The notes beneath the pieces are model-generated. The model had not been told where the DNA came from, searched no databases, and saw only the letters and a list, made by a program, of their open reading frames with translations. Positions 24,524-33,831 of a DNA stretch of 64,000 nucleotides are shown one piece after another; position 1 is the first letter of the stretch, and each line of letters begins with the position of its first letter. The position numbers were made by a program, and so were the translations under genes. The DNA comes from PALSA-1296 sp038210275 (GTDB taxonomy: Bacteria; Bacteroidota; Ignavibacteria; Palsa-1295), in the NCBI GenBank assembly GCA_038210275.1, contig JBBQWV010000002.1:1-64000 (forward strand). Direction: 5' to 3'.

Positions 24524-26392
24524 TTACTTTGTGACGATCACATTCTTTTGAATACTTCCTTCAGAAGAAGAAAGACGAAGGATGTACGCTCCCGATGGAA
24601 GATCCCCAATAATAAATTCTTTTGTGTACGTTCCGGATTCTGATTTCGCCTGCATTAATGTCTTTAACTTTACTCCGGAAATATCATAGATGGCTATCTC
24701 CATTATGCTTTCATGTGGAAGGTAATAACTAAAACTTATCATCCCCCCTCTACTCGGATTTGGAGATGGATTGGAAAGCCAAATATTGGAAGAATGAACA
24801 ACTACTTTTACTCCGCTTGCAGGGTGGTTCGGCGTCTCTATATAAACGAACACATCTCCATCGGTGCTGCCTTTCCCTTCAGTCCACGCGGCAGCATATA
24901 CGGAATCGTATGAATCGCTGCCTTGATAGTCACCAATGAAAGGAATACCTTGTGCTTTAATCAGAAGCGTTGGGTCAAAATCGCTGTCTTCAAGTGGAGA
25001 CGGGAAATCTCTGAGATCGTTTGAAAGTTTTGTACGGAAAGCAGCAATGAGTATATTGTCAGGGTCACGTTCTGAAGAATAATATGAACAATATGCTTCT
25101 CCTGTTTTTTGATCGACAGAAATCCAAGGACAAAAGCGATCGTGGCCGAGAGCATTGTATTGTGGGTTCGAGAGCCCCAGAGCCAAGGGATTGGTCCAAG
25201 TATTTCCTAAATCAGTAGAATTAATATAATAAAGCACTGCATATGGAGAATCAACAAGACTAGCAGACCTTGAACCATAAACTAAATGAATGCGGTTCGT
25301 TTTGAGATCAACATCCTGAGTTATATATGGATAGGCTCGGATACCGAAACTACCTTTGAGCGAAGGGTAGTGATCATATCTACGCGGATATTGTATAAAA
25401 TTTGAAAGATTTCGAGTTAGAAAACTATTCCCACCATCTCCGGAGACAAGAAGTCGATGCTGAAGTGTTTGGTTACCGTAATCTGAAACAGAGAATGAGA
25501 CAAAGACTTCTCCATTCTTTCCAGTTCTCAATTCTGAAAATCGGACAACGGAGTCAGTCAGATGTTTTGGAGTACTCCATGTCTTACACCGGTCATCGCT
25601 CCAAGAAATTCTTGCGCCTGCATCATCACCGAACGTATCGCCACCAAGATGCAGCCAAGTTATATAGACTCTGCCCAAGTGAGGGCTTGACTTACTATTA
25701 TCCACCCACAAACTTTCTTTATCTTCTGCGCCCCTAATTGAATCATCAGGAATCACAAGAGTGCCATTCGTCCATTTTATTCCATCATGAGAGAAGGCAA
25801 CAAGTAAATTCATTTGTTTACTTCCATCCTGCTTTGCTACAAGGTATGAATAATAGAAGAACCCTGAGTCCCCTGTTGCAATAATAGGATCTCCATAAGC
25901 CGCATAGGAAGAAGTTGGACGCGGAATTCGTAGTGTTTTCCAACTCTTACCTGCATCAACCGTACTGTATACAGGCATACCAGAAGTAACCATTCCACCA
26001 GAACTTCCAGCACCAACATCATTGGCACCTACAACTATAATCTTTGGATTTAAACGGCTAATAGCGATTGTCGTCTCATCCTGATCATTGATGCTCAAGC
26101 TACTTATGTCCATAGTAGATTCGGTATAAATGCTGTCATCAGTATTAGTAATATCTCGTTCAGTATCCGATAGGCCATTACTTAATCTTCTCTGTGCATA
26201 ATTTTGGATCATCCGTTGGTATCCATCCGCATTATCATAGAGATAGCGGCTTCCACCGTAGATCGTAAGTTCATCTTCGATAGCTTTTTGATAGACAGTA
26301 TTATCAACATTCGGATGCAAATCCTGCCCGTTTACAGTCACAGAAAGAAGAAGACTAAAGAGAACAATACAAAACCAAAAGGGACGTTTCAT
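24524..26392 (-). CDS. Sialidase-like (BNR/Asp-box) beta-propeller protein with T9SS sorting domain
   Basis: 622 aa. Signal peptide about 1-22. Residues about 100-520 make a propeller with Asp-box-type repeats: STVDAGKSWKT, SWSDDRCKTWS, VSGDGGNSFLT and NSTDLGNTWTNP. A clear sialidase Arg triad is not assignable by eye, so an enzymatic role is unproven; many such propellers are binding proteins. The C-terminus (NPSPNPSRGGMISFSYYL, IYDISGVKLKTL, PSGAYILRL) is a T9SS sorting domain. Monocistronic, divergent from the 26610 gene. Confidence 0.85.
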   Translation of the reverse strand: MKRPFWFCIVLFSLLLSVTVNGQDLHPNVDNTVYQKAIEDELTIYGGSRYLYDNADGYQRMIQNYAQRRLSNGLSDTERDITNTDDSIYTESTMDISSLSINDQDETTIAISRLNPKIIVVGANDVGAGSSGGMVTSGMPVYSTVDAGKSWKTLRIPRPTSSYAAYGDPIIATGDSGFFYYSYLVAKQDGSKQMNLLVAFSHDGIKWTNGTLVIPDDSIRGAEDKESLWVDNSKSSPHLGRVYITWLHLGGDTFGDDAGARISWSDDRCKTWSTPKHLTDSVVRFSELRTGKNGEVFVSFSVSDYGNQTLQHRLLVSGDGGNSFLTRNLSNFIQYPRRYDHYPSLKGSFGIRAYPYITQDVDLKTNRIHLVYGSRSASLVDSPYAVLYYINSTDLGNTWTNPLALGLSNPQYNALGHDRFCPWISVDQKTGEAYCSYYSSERDPDNILIAAFRTKLSNDLRDFPSPLEDSDFDPTLLIKAQGIPFIGDYQGSDSYDSVYAAAWTEGKGSTDGDVFVYIETPNHPASGVKVVVHSSNIWLSNPSPNPSRGGMISFSYYLPHESIMEIAIYDISGVKLKTLMQAKSESGTYTKEFIIGDLPSGAYILRLSSSEGSIQKNVIVTK

Positions 26393-26609
26393 AAGATTGA
26401 ATAAATCTACCTCAGATAATGATCTACCGACACACTCTTACACCTTAATAAGACACATAATCTTGGAAAGAGTTTCAGAAAAATCCGGTAGCAATTCTTC
26501 CGGTAATGATAAGCTATATATATCAAGAAAAAAGAGGCATTTATTTTTCACGAACTAATCTTCCCTTTTTTATTTTTCTTTACGATGTAAATTCATCTCT
26601 CACAATACT

Positions 26610-27959
26610 ATGCGTAGATATATTCTCTTCTTGGCAGTCTTTTTATCAGGTGTGATTTTCACTTCCTGCAAGACCGATACCTCCGTTCAAGCGAACAACA
26701 CCTCAAGCTTTCAAAAACTTCAGGAGAAAGTCCTAACACCGTCTTGCGTCGGTTGCCATACTCAAGGAACTGACTATGCTATTCAATCAGGGCTTATCCT
26801 TGACGCCGATGAATCATACAACAGTCTTATCGGTATATTATCGAAGTATTCCAAAGCAAAAGCCGATGGACTTCTTCTTGTAAAACCCGGCTATGCCGAT
26901 AGCAGTTTACTGTATTTGAAGATTCATGGAATACCTCAGGGTCACGATTACGGACTTCCTATGCCGCTTGGTATCAATCCCCTTTCAGTTGGTCAGCAAG
27001 AATTCATCCGCCTTTGGATCAACGCTGGTGCACCGAAAACAGGTGTGGTAGCAGATGCAGCTTTGCTTGATGATACTACTCAATATCCTGCTCCGACTTT
27101 CACTGCTCTTGCACCACCACAGGTGGGATCTGGATTTCAAGTGACATCGGGGAGCTTTGATGTTTCATCCAATTTTGAACGAGAGATTTTTGTGTATCGC
27201 GATCTTGGCAATCCGTCACCAATATATATTAACCGCATTCATACGAAGATGCGACCATTTAGTCACCATCTTGTCCTCTATTCCTTCGATCCTACAACGA
27301 CTCCGCAATCCAAATTACCACCATTTAATGTTATTCGGGATCTGCGCAATCCGAATGGAACCTATAATTATGCAACCGAGGATTTGATGAACTATCATAC
27401 ATTCCTGGGAGGTTCGATGATTCAAGAAGATGAGTTCAACTTTCCGCCAGGTGTTGCACTGAAGCTTCCAGCTCATGCAGGCATTGACTTCAATACACAT
27501 TTCGTTAATTACACGACAAAAGCAATTCCTGGAGAGTGTTATGCTAATATTTATACAGTCGATCCTCTTAATGTTCAGCATGAAGCACAAACCCTTTTTA
27601 TTGCGAATACCAATTTATCACTTCCGCCTCATCAGCAGTCTATAGTTACGCAGACAACACCGAATCCTAGTGCATACAAAATGAACATCTTTATGCTTAC
27701 CTCTCACAATCATGCACGAGGACAAAAATTCCAGATAATCATTTCCGGCGGCTCGCGTAATGGCGAAGTCGTTTATGAAAGCACGAGCTGGGATCATCCC
27801 TCAGAGAAAATCTTTGACCCGCCTATCGTTCTCAATACAGGAGAAGGTCTAACTACGAAAGTTACGTATTTAAATAATTCTGATAACACCGTAGTATTCG
27901 GATTTAAAAGCACTGACGAAATGGACGTGATGTACGGATATTTTTATCTTTCGAATTGA
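26610..27959 (+). CDS. Lipoprotein fusing a cytochrome c-like domain to a copper type II monooxygenase-like domain
   Basis: About 449 aa. Lipobox IFTSC puts the lipidated Cys at residue 20. Residues 35-145 hold one CxxCH haem site (Cys46, Cys49, His50) with a candidate axial Met in GLPMPLG, as in the PSCyt-type cytochromes. Residues about 170-449 resemble the peptidylglycine/dopamine monooxygenase fold, with all expected copper ligands visible: HH at 218-219 (PFSHHLVLY), His296 (DFNTHFVNY), HxH at 365-367 (SHNHARGQ) and Met437 (TDEMDVMYGYF). The domain order suggests electron delivery from haem to copper at the outer membrane. Substrate unknown. No operon partner. Confidence 0.85.
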   Translation: MRRYILFLAVFLSGVIFTSCKTDTSVQANNTSSFQKLQEKVLTPSCVGCHTQGTDYAIQSGLILDADESYNSLIGILSKYSKAKADGLLLVKPGYADSSLLYLKIHGIPQGHDYGLPMPLGINPLSVGQQEFIRLWINAGAPKTGVVADAALLDDTTQYPAPTFTALAPPQVGSGFQVTSGSFDVSSNFEREIFVYRDLGNPSPIYINRIHTKMRPFSHHLVLYSFDPTTTPQSKLPPFNVIRDLRNPNGTYNYATEDLMNYHTFLGGSMIQEDEFNFPPGVALKLPAHAGIDFNTHFVNYTTKAIPGECYANIYTVDPLNVQHEAQTLFIANTNLSLPPHQQSIVTQTTPNPSAYKMNIFMLTSHNHARGQKFQIIISGGSRNGEVVYESTSWDHPSEKIFDPPIVLNTGEGLTTKVTYLNNSDNTVVFGFKSTDEMDVMYGYFYLSN

Positions 27960-28042
27960 AAGAATGAGGATTAAAGCATTCTTATCTCTTTGGCGAGTCA
28001 CCTAAAAGAATAGTTGAAATATTTCAAATTTAATTTCCAGAA

Positions 28043-28083
28043 GAATAGGAACATGGAATTTGACAAATTCCGTGTCCCTATTC
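28043..28083. terminator. Long hairpin between the convergent 26610 gene and alaS
   Basis: 19-bp stem (28043-28061 with 28065-28083, one mismatch and one G-T pair) around loop GAC. The right arm includes the alaS stop codon. No T-run on either side, so termination efficiency is uncertain. Confidence 0.6.
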
Positions 28084-30651
28084 CCCCAACATAGTACGAA
28101 TTATCCGAGGGACACTCATCAACGCCTCCTCAAGTTTCTCCGGATGTTTTCCCCCAGCCTGTGCAAAATTTGGTCTTCCGCCACCTTTGCCACCGATGAT
28201 CTCGGCAACTGCACCAACAAGTTTACCAGCCTGCACTTTCTTTTCTTTTGTGACATCATCGGAGACAATTGCGATAAGTGAAACATTGCCCTCGTATTTT
28301 GAACCCAGCACAGCTATTTTTCCATTTCCCAATGCGGACTGTACCATTTCTGCAAATGACTTAAATTCTTCGCCATCGGAAGCAGCTACCTCTTTAGAAA
28401 TTACTGAAAGTTTTGTGCCATCCAATTGAGAAGCAGATTGAATAATTGCTTCAGCCTCTGATTTCCGTGAGCTAAGTTTTAACTTCGCTATTTCCTTTTC
28501 TAATTTGCGCTTTTCATCTTCAAGTTTTTCGAAGCCTTTTGTCAGCTCATCATTCTTTGAAAGCTGATCGTTTATCCATTTCTCCACACCACGTCCGGTC
28601 ACTGCTTCAATGCGACGTGTACCGCTTGCAATACTGCCTTCGGTGACTAACTTGAATAATCCTATTTCGCTTGTGTTTTGCACATGCGTTCCGCCGCAGA
28701 ATTCGCGGGAGAATGGACCGAAGTCGACAACATTTACAAATGCTCCGTATTTATCTCCGAAGAACATTAGTGCACCCATCTTTTTTGCATCATCGAATGG
28801 GATATTCAGATGATGATGAAGCTTGATCGCTTCGCGAATTTTCTCATTGACAAGCTCTTCGATATTATGAATATCTTCCGGGCTAACCTTCTGATAATGA
28901 GCAAAATCAAAACGCAGACGGTCATCGGTCACAAGAGAACCGGATTGATGCACATGCTCTCCTAAAATCTGACGAAGAGCCGAATGCATCAGATGCGTTG
29001 CTGTATGATTGCGCATGATGTCGAAGCGGCGAGATTTATCTACTGTTGCAACTGCTCTCGCACCATCCCCAATTACTCCGCCTTCATTTTCAATGATATG
29101 TCCAATCGCAACCCCGCCACCAAGTTTACGTACATCCGTGACGTGGTAAGGATTACCGTCTATCATCAGCATTCCTGTATCAGAAATCTGTCCTCCTGAT
29201 TCTGCATAGAACGGAGTTCTATCGAGCACGATCATATTTTCATCTGCGAGTAATACCGATCCGGCATCTTCCAGATTTTCATAACCTGTAAAAGTTGATT
29301 CGACATCTATCAACTCTGTATTTGCAATCTCTCTATGTTTCTTCGAGGCATGAACTGACTTACTCCGATTCTTTTGTTCTGTAAGTAATTCACTAAAGCG
29401 ATCCATATCGACTGAAAGTCCTCGCTCCTGTGCAAGTACTTGTGTTAAATCTATCGGAAATCCAAATGTATCATAAAGCTTGAATGCTTCATCACCGTCT
29501 ATGAATGGTGATTCGGATTCTTCTTCACGTTTAGCGATCTCATCGAAGAGCGCAAGCCCGCGATCAAGAGTAGCATTAAAGCTCTCTTCTTCGCCTTTAA
29601 TAACTTTGTAGATATGTTCTCGGCGTTCTTTTAGCTCAGGAAAAACAGGTCCCATCACTTGAGCGACAACACTTGTAAGCTCACAAATAAATGGCTCATT
29701 AAATCCAAGTTTCCTTCCGTAACGTGCAGCGCGCCTTAAAACTCTGCGAAGTACATATCCTCTTCCTTCATTGCCCGGCAAGGCTCCATCGGCAATCGCG
29801 CAGCTTAACGTGCGAACGTGATCGGCAATCACGCGCATCGGGATATCGGTTTCCTCGTTTGCGCCATAAGTGATGCCGCTCTTCTGCTCCATTGCCTTGA
29901 TGTAAGGCATAAAGACATCCGTATCGTAATTCGAAGCTTTTCCCTGAAGGACTGCAACAGCACGTTCGAATCCCATTCCCGTATCGACGTGCTTCGCAGG
30001 AAGATCGGAGAGTGTACCATCGGCATTACGGTTATGCTGAATAAAAACGAGATTCCAAATTTCAATTACGTCAGGTGAACTTGCATTGACAAGCGAGGCT
30101 CCGGATTTATCAGGAGTTTTATCGTAATGAATTTCAGAGCACGGTCCGCATGGACCCGTCTCACCCATTTCCCAAAAATTATCTTTTGCTCCGAAACGCT
30201 GAATGTGCGTTGGGTCTATATCCGTAACTTTCGCCCAAAGCTCTGCTGATTCATCATCTGTCTCAAAGACCGTTGCATAAAGACGTGATTTATCCAATCC
30301 CCAAACTTTTGTGAGAAGCTCCCATGCCCAACCGATCGCTTCTTTTTTGTAATAATCACCGAAACTCCAATTGCCAAGCATCTCAAAAAGGGTATGGTGA
30401 TAGGTATCACGTCCGACTTCTTCCAAATCGTTATGCTTACCGGAAACGCGGATACATTTCTGCGTATCGGCTGCGCGATTATATGGGCGAGTCCCCTCTC
30501 CAAGAAATACATCCTTGAATTGATTCATTCCTGCATTGGTGAAAAGCAGCGTCTTATCACCGTGCGGAATAACCGGAGCGCTTGGAACAACCGTATGTCC
30601 ACGCTCACGGAAAAAATCAAGGAAGCTCTGTCTGATTTCGTTAGATGTCAT
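28078..30651 (-). CDS. alaS: Alanine-tRNA ligase
   Basis: 857 aa, normal length. Charges tRNA-Ala. Class II core at the N-terminus with motif 1-2 region (FTNAGMNQFKDVFLGE, about 33-48) and the GNEGRGYVLRRVLRRAARYG segment (motif 3 region, about 297-316). The editing domain has HTATHLMHSALR (about 558-569) and CGGTH (about 660-664), the zinc/editing site. The coiled coil (about 705-750) precedes the C-Ala domain, which ends with the GGKGGGRPNFAQAGG glycine motif. Separate from clpS because of the terminator at 30730-30757. Confidence 0.98.
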   Translation of the reverse strand: MTSNEIRQSFLDFFRERGHTVVPSAPVIPHGDKTLLFTNAGMNQFKDVFLGEGTRPYNRAADTQKCIRVSGKHNDLEEVGRDTYHHTLFEMLGNWSFGDYYKKEAIGWAWELLTKVWGLDKSRLYATVFETDDESAELWAKVTDIDPTHIQRFGAKDNFWEMGETGPCGPCSEIHYDKTPDKSGASLVNASSPDVIEIWNLVFIQHNRNADGTLSDLPAKHVDTGMGFERAVAVLQGKASNYDTDVFMPYIKAMEQKSGITYGANEETDIPMRVIADHVRTLSCAIADGALPGNEGRGYVLRRVLRRAARYGRKLGFNEPFICELTSVVAQVMGPVFPELKERREHIYKVIKGEEESFNATLDRGLALFDEIAKREEESESPFIDGDEAFKLYDTFGFPIDLTQVLAQERGLSVDMDRFSELLTEQKNRSKSVHASKKHREIANTELIDVESTFTGYENLEDAGSVLLADENMIVLDRTPFYAESGGQISDTGMLMIDGNPYHVTDVRKLGGGVAIGHIIENEGGVIGDGARAVATVDKSRRFDIMRNHTATHLMHSALRQILGEHVHQSGSLVTDDRLRFDFAHYQKVSPEDIHNIEELVNEKIREAIKLHHHLNIPFDDAKKMGALMFFGDKYGAFVNVVDFGPFSREFCGGTHVQNTSEIGLFKLVTEGSIASGTRRIEAVTGRGVEKWINDQLSKNDELTKGFEKLEDEKRKLEKEIAKLKLSSRKSEAEAIIQSASQLDGTKLSVISKEVAASDGEEFKSFAEMVQSALGNGKIAVLGSKYEGNVSLIAIVSDDVTKEKKVQAGKLVGAVAEIIGGKGGGRPNFAQAGGKHPEKLEEALMSVPRIIRTMLGE

Positions 30652-30729
30652 AGGTAAATTGAGAATGTTGAATTGAGAATTGAGAATTTAATGTCTCAAG
30701 CTCAATTTTTCCAATGCTATAAAACAAAA

Positions 30730-30757
30730 ATGCGCCGAAATGTTTACTTCGGCGCAT
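30730..30757 (-). terminator. Rho-independent terminator downstream of clpS
   Basis: 10-bp stem ATGCGCCGAA (30730-30739) with TTCGGCGCAT (30748-30757), 8-nt loop, followed on the minus strand by TTTTTGTTTTAT. Also flanked by A-rich sequence on the other side, so it could work both ways. Confidence 0.85.
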
Positions 30758-30778
30758 AAAAAATATATTCTAAAAAAT

Positions 30779-31105
30779 TTAAGTAATCACCTGCGTATGC
30801 AACCCGATCTCCTCTAATACTGAGCTTACTCTCAGGCAGTCCGAAATACCGCCGTCAAATACCATACACTTTCCGCGGTTATGAACTTCCACAGCAACAG
30901 TTTCTGCATGTTGTTCTGAGCAGCCGATTGCCTTGCAGACTTGACCAATCACTTCGTCGAAGGTATGGAAGTTGTCATTAAAGAGCAATACTTTGACTGG
31001 TACTTCTACAATAGTCTCTACGTCATCAAAAACAAGTTCTAACGTATCCGTTGAACTACGGATTCTACCACCCTGCCAAAGTGCTTCTGCGAGATCAAAT
31101 ATCAT
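30779..31105 (-). CDS. clpS: ATP-dependent Clp protease adaptor ClpS
   Basis: 108 aa. Binds N-degron substrates and hands them to ClpAP or ClpCP. The core is typical: VKVLLFNDNFHTFDEVI (about 37-53, including the N-end-pocket Asn-Asp), CKAIGCSEQHAETVAVEVHNRGKCMVFDG (about 58-86; the His in VHNRGK lines the pocket) and a final strand near the C-terminus. The N-terminal ~35 residues are an ordinary variable tail. It lies 97 bp after rpoD on the same strand. Confidence 0.92.
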   Translation of the reverse strand: MIFDLAEALWQGGRIRSSTDTLELVFDDVETIVEVPVKVLLFNDNFHTFDEVIGQVCKAIGCSEQHAETVAVEVHNRGKCMVFDGGISDCLRVSSVLEEIGLHTQVIT

Positions 31106-31202
31106 GCTTCAGTATTGAATAATACTCGTTAAAACGATATAACACTAACAATTAGAAAAGGTCTCAGAGTTTCGCAGACATTTTGTTTTGAAATGCCTCC
31201 AA

Positions 31203-32066
31203 TTATCCCAAGAAGTTACGCAACGGCTTGATCTTATGAGCATGACGCAAGCGACGAATTGCCTTCTCCTTGATCTGACGTACACGCTCGCGAGTAAGAT
31301 GGAAACGGTCGCCTATTTCTTCAAGAGCCATTGGCGCCTGATCATCAAGACCGTAGAATAGCTCAAGTACTTCTCTTTCACGCAAAGAAAGTGTCAGAAG
31401 TACCCGCTTCACTTCGACTCGGAGTGAGTCATTCATCAAGATCATATCCGGCGGAAGCTGCTGAGGATCTTGTAATACATCAAGAAGCCTGTTATCCTCT
31501 CCCTGTGCAAAGGGCGCATCAACGGAAAGATGGCGTCCGGAAATTTTCAGTGTTTCCGAAACTTCAGCAGAACTCATGTCAAGTTTATCGGCAAGCTCGG
31601 AAGCAGTTGGTTCGCGTTCGAATTCCTGTTCGAGCTGCGAGAATTTCTTTCCGATCTTATTGAGTGCTCCGACACGGTTCAGCGGAAGGCGTACGATTCT
31701 TGATTGCTCGGCAAGAGCTTGAAGGATGGATTGGCGAATCCACCACACTGCGTATGAGATAAATTTAAATCCGCGGGTTTCGTCGAATCGTTTAGCGGCT
31801 TTGATAAGACCAAGGTTGCCTTCGTTGACCAAATCGCCCAAAGAAAGTCCTTGATTCTGATACTGCTTTGCGACGGAGACGACAAAACGAAGATTCGCTT
31901 TTACCAAGATTTCTAATGCCTTCTGGCTATCGGCACCACCGGCGCGAATGCGCTTGGCAAGTTCGATCTCCATTGTGGAGTTCAGCAGATCCATTCTGCC
32001 GATCTCCTGAAGGTACATATCTAACGATTGGCTCTCACGATTCGTGTACTGTTTCGAAATCCTCAT
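31203..32066 (-). CDS. rpoD: Primary RNA polymerase sigma factor (RpoD/SigA, short Bacteroidota form)
   Basis: 287 aa. Region 1.2 at TNRESQSLDMYLQEIGRMDLL (about 8-28), region 2 with NLRFVVSVAKQYQNQGL and the -10 recognition segment GFKFISYAVWWIRQSILQAL (about 95-115), region 3 (IGKKFSQLEQEFEREPTASELA), and region 4 with HTH ALEEIGDRFHLTRERVRQIKEKAIRRL (about 248-274). Region 1.1 is absent, as in Bacteroidetes and Chlorobi primary sigma factors, which recognise unusual promoters (TTTG ... TANNTTTG in Bacteroidetes). Good support for the taxonomic placement. Confidence 0.95.
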   Translation of the reverse strand: MRISKQYTNRESQSLDMYLQEIGRMDLLNSTMEIELAKRIRAGGADSQKALEILVKANLRFVVSVAKQYQNQGLSLGDLVNEGNLGLIKAAKRFDETRGFKFISYAVWWIRQSILQALAEQSRIVRLPLNRVGALNKIGKKFSQLEQEFEREPTASELADKLDMSSAEVSETLKISGRHLSVDAPFAQGEDNRLLDVLQDPQQLPPDMILMNDSLRVEVKRVLLTLSLREREVLELFYGLDDQAPMALEEIGDRFHLTRERVRQIKEKAIRRLRHAHKIKPLRNFLG

Positions 32067-32151
32067 ACTTATTGACGGGTTAAGATACTAAGGCTTATAA
32101 AACTGATGCACTGAATACTTCTAAATGATTTTTTTTGTTCCACAATAATTT

Positions 32152-32562
32152 TTACCCTTGTGGAACCTCTTCGGCTGAACGGGCTACAGGCACTGCTCCA
32201 CAGGCTTCATAGCGTTCGAAATAATCTGTTGTAATAATGGAAAGCTTCGATGCTTTTGCCATTCCTATGATCATTGCCTCGCGTTGAGAAAGAGTAATTC
32301 CATTCTTTTCTTCAACTTCTTTTGCCATGTCAGCAAAGCTTTGAGCGAAGCGTGAATTGAATCCCAGTACTCGAACGCACATCAGCATTTGCATCACTGC
32401 ATCACTCTCTTCTTTGTTATGTGCAGCTCGGAATAGCTCAAGCGCATTATACATTGTCGTATAACAGACTCCTCTTGAAAGAGCATTCCTTAATACAGTC
32501 TGCCCACTACCCTTTGCAACGAGATACTCCCGTAAAACATCAGTCTCAATAAGAAATTGCAT
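32152..32562 (-). CDS. PIN-domain protein (VapC-like)
   Basis: 136 aa from the ATG at 32560-32562 (MQFLIETDVLREYLVAKG); longer upstream readings add non-homologous residues and overlap the upstream gene. PIN acidic residues: Asp in IETDVL (position about 8), Glu in MYNALELFRA (about 44) and Asp in LSIITTDYFERYEA near 110. Such proteins are Mg-dependent RNases, usually toxins. The upstream gene 32582-32848 ends 19 bp before, in the position of an antitoxin. Reading as a toxin is inference. Confidence 0.8.
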   Translation of the reverse strand: MQFLIETDVLREYLVAKGSGQTVLRNALSRGVCYTTMYNALELFRAAHNKEESDAVMQMLMCVRVLGFNSRFAQSFADMAKEVEEKNGITLSQREAMIIGMAKASKLSIITTDYFERYEACGAVPVARSAEEVPQG

Positions 32563-32581
32563 CAAGTGGATTAAGAAATAA

Positions 32582-32848
32582 TTAAATCGAACGAATCCGA
32601 TCTCCAAAATCCGACTTGGCAAGCGATCCCTCTGATGCCAATGCAAGTGCAACGATAGAAGGTTCAAGCTGCTGAATACGCGCAATTTCTTCTACTTCAC
32701 TTCTCTCACCTTCGCTTCTGGAATCCCACAATACAAGTTCAGCTGACATTCCCTCTTCGTAGCTGGGATGTTCACCAGCGAGAGCTATCTGCCAAGTTGA
32801 ATTTATCTTATGAAGTATTCCCTGTGTATGGATCGGGCGTGATGACAT
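32582..32848 (-). CDS. Small hypothetical protein upstream of the PIN gene (candidate antitoxin)
   Basis: 88 aa, acidic. The N-terminal half (MSSRPIHTQGILHKINSTWQIALAGEHPSYEEGM) looks beta-rich, the C-terminal half has two helices (ERSEVEEIARIQQLEPSIVALALASEG). It does not resemble AbrB, Phd, RHH or HTH antitoxins. Same strand as the PIN gene, 19 bp apart, so probably co-transcribed. Function is guessed from position only. Confidence 0.6.
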   Translation of the reverse strand: MSSRPIHTQGILHKINSTWQIALAGEHPSYEEGMSAELVLWDSRSEGERSEVEEIARIQQLEPSIVALALASEGSLAKSDFGDRIRSI

Positions 32849-32985
32849 GGGTTAAAGCTAACTGATCGTTGTTGACTAACCCTGTGTGATAGAGGTTTGT
32901 TCCGAATGTGGGAATGAATATTTGCATTATAATTGGAAGATTAAGTTGAAAGAATGTTTGGCGAAATTTTTGTGTTTTGCTCGTA

Positions 32986-33831
32986 ATGCTTCAAGTTAGC
33001 AACGTAATTCAGGCAATATTACCTTTTTTCTATGGCATACTGCTCATAGGTTTTGCCAATATCTTCCTCCGTCCGGGTTCAAACCGTAGATGGATATTTC
33101 CTGCTGTCACGCTGACACTGCTTGTTCACGGAGCATATATCGGACTTTATACGATCACCGCAGGACATTGCCTGCTGACCACGAGCTATGAGCTTTTTTC
33201 TCTGATCGCTTTTACACTGCTCGTTACCTATACTATCGTTGAGATAAGACCGCAAGAAATCGCTGCCGGAACGGGTGCAATGGTCTCGCTCGTCGCATTC
33301 GTCTTTCAGCTTGTATCTTCACTTGCATCGAGATATACTTCACCACTGGCAAAAAATCCGATCTTTAGTGACCCACTATTTAATATCCATGTAACGAGCG
33401 CTGTTTTCGGTTATGCAGCGTTAACTCTTGCAACGATATACGGCTCGCTGTATCTCTTGCTCTATCGTGCAATGCGGAAGAATACTTATGGAACAATATT
33501 CCAAGAACTTCCGAGTTTAGGAAGATTAGAACGTTTTGGCATTCGTGCATCTGCTGTCGGATTTATTTTCTTAAGTATTTCAATTTTATTTGGAGTACTG
33601 CTCATTAATAAGAGTATGCCAATTTCACAAGGCACCAGTTATTTGCTGGATCCAAAAACGATTGCAACAGTTCTGATTTGGCTGGTATTTGGAATAACTC
33701 TTGTCATGAGACGGGTTGCGAAGATTGAAGGGCGCAAAATTGTAATTTTTTGGATGTCAGGTTTTGCATTAACGCTTGTTTCCATGACGATCATAAACGC
33801 ATTCGGCACGGAGTACCATAGTTTTCTATAA
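32986..33831 (+). CDS. hemX: CcsA/HemX-type haem-binding membrane protein
   Basis: 281 aa from the ATG at 32986 (an in-frame TTG lies at 32977). Eight predicted membrane helices of the CcsA/CcmC/ResC superfamily. Conserved His residues sit in VHGAYIGLYT (about 36-45) and FNIHVTSAVFGYA (about 132-144), where haem ligands are expected; the WWD motif of full CcsA is not evident. The HemX form is typically encoded just upstream of hemA and affects GluTR levels; the stop here abuts the hemA ATG. It opens the haem operon. The absence of a nearby terminator supports one long transcript. Confidence 0.85.
   Translation: MLQVSNVIQAILPFFYGILLIGFANIFLRPGSNRRWIFPAVTLTLLVHGAYIGLYTITAGHCLLTTSYELFSLIAFTLLVTYTIVEIRPQEIAAGTGAMVSLVAFVFQLVSSLASRYTSPLAKNPIFSDPLFNIHVTSAVFGYAALTLATIYGSLYLLLYRAMRKNTYGTIFQELPSLGRLERFGIRASAVGFIFLSISILFGVLLINKSMPISQGTSYLLDPKTIATVLIWLVFGITLVMRRVAKIEGRKIVIFWMSGFALTLVSMTIINAFGTEYHSFL

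Noticed and set aside
24495..24535. GTCAC/GTGAC hairpin between the two convergent T9SS genes, considered a terminator.
   Set aside because: Only 5 bp, overlaps the 24524 gene's last codons and lacks a clear T-run.
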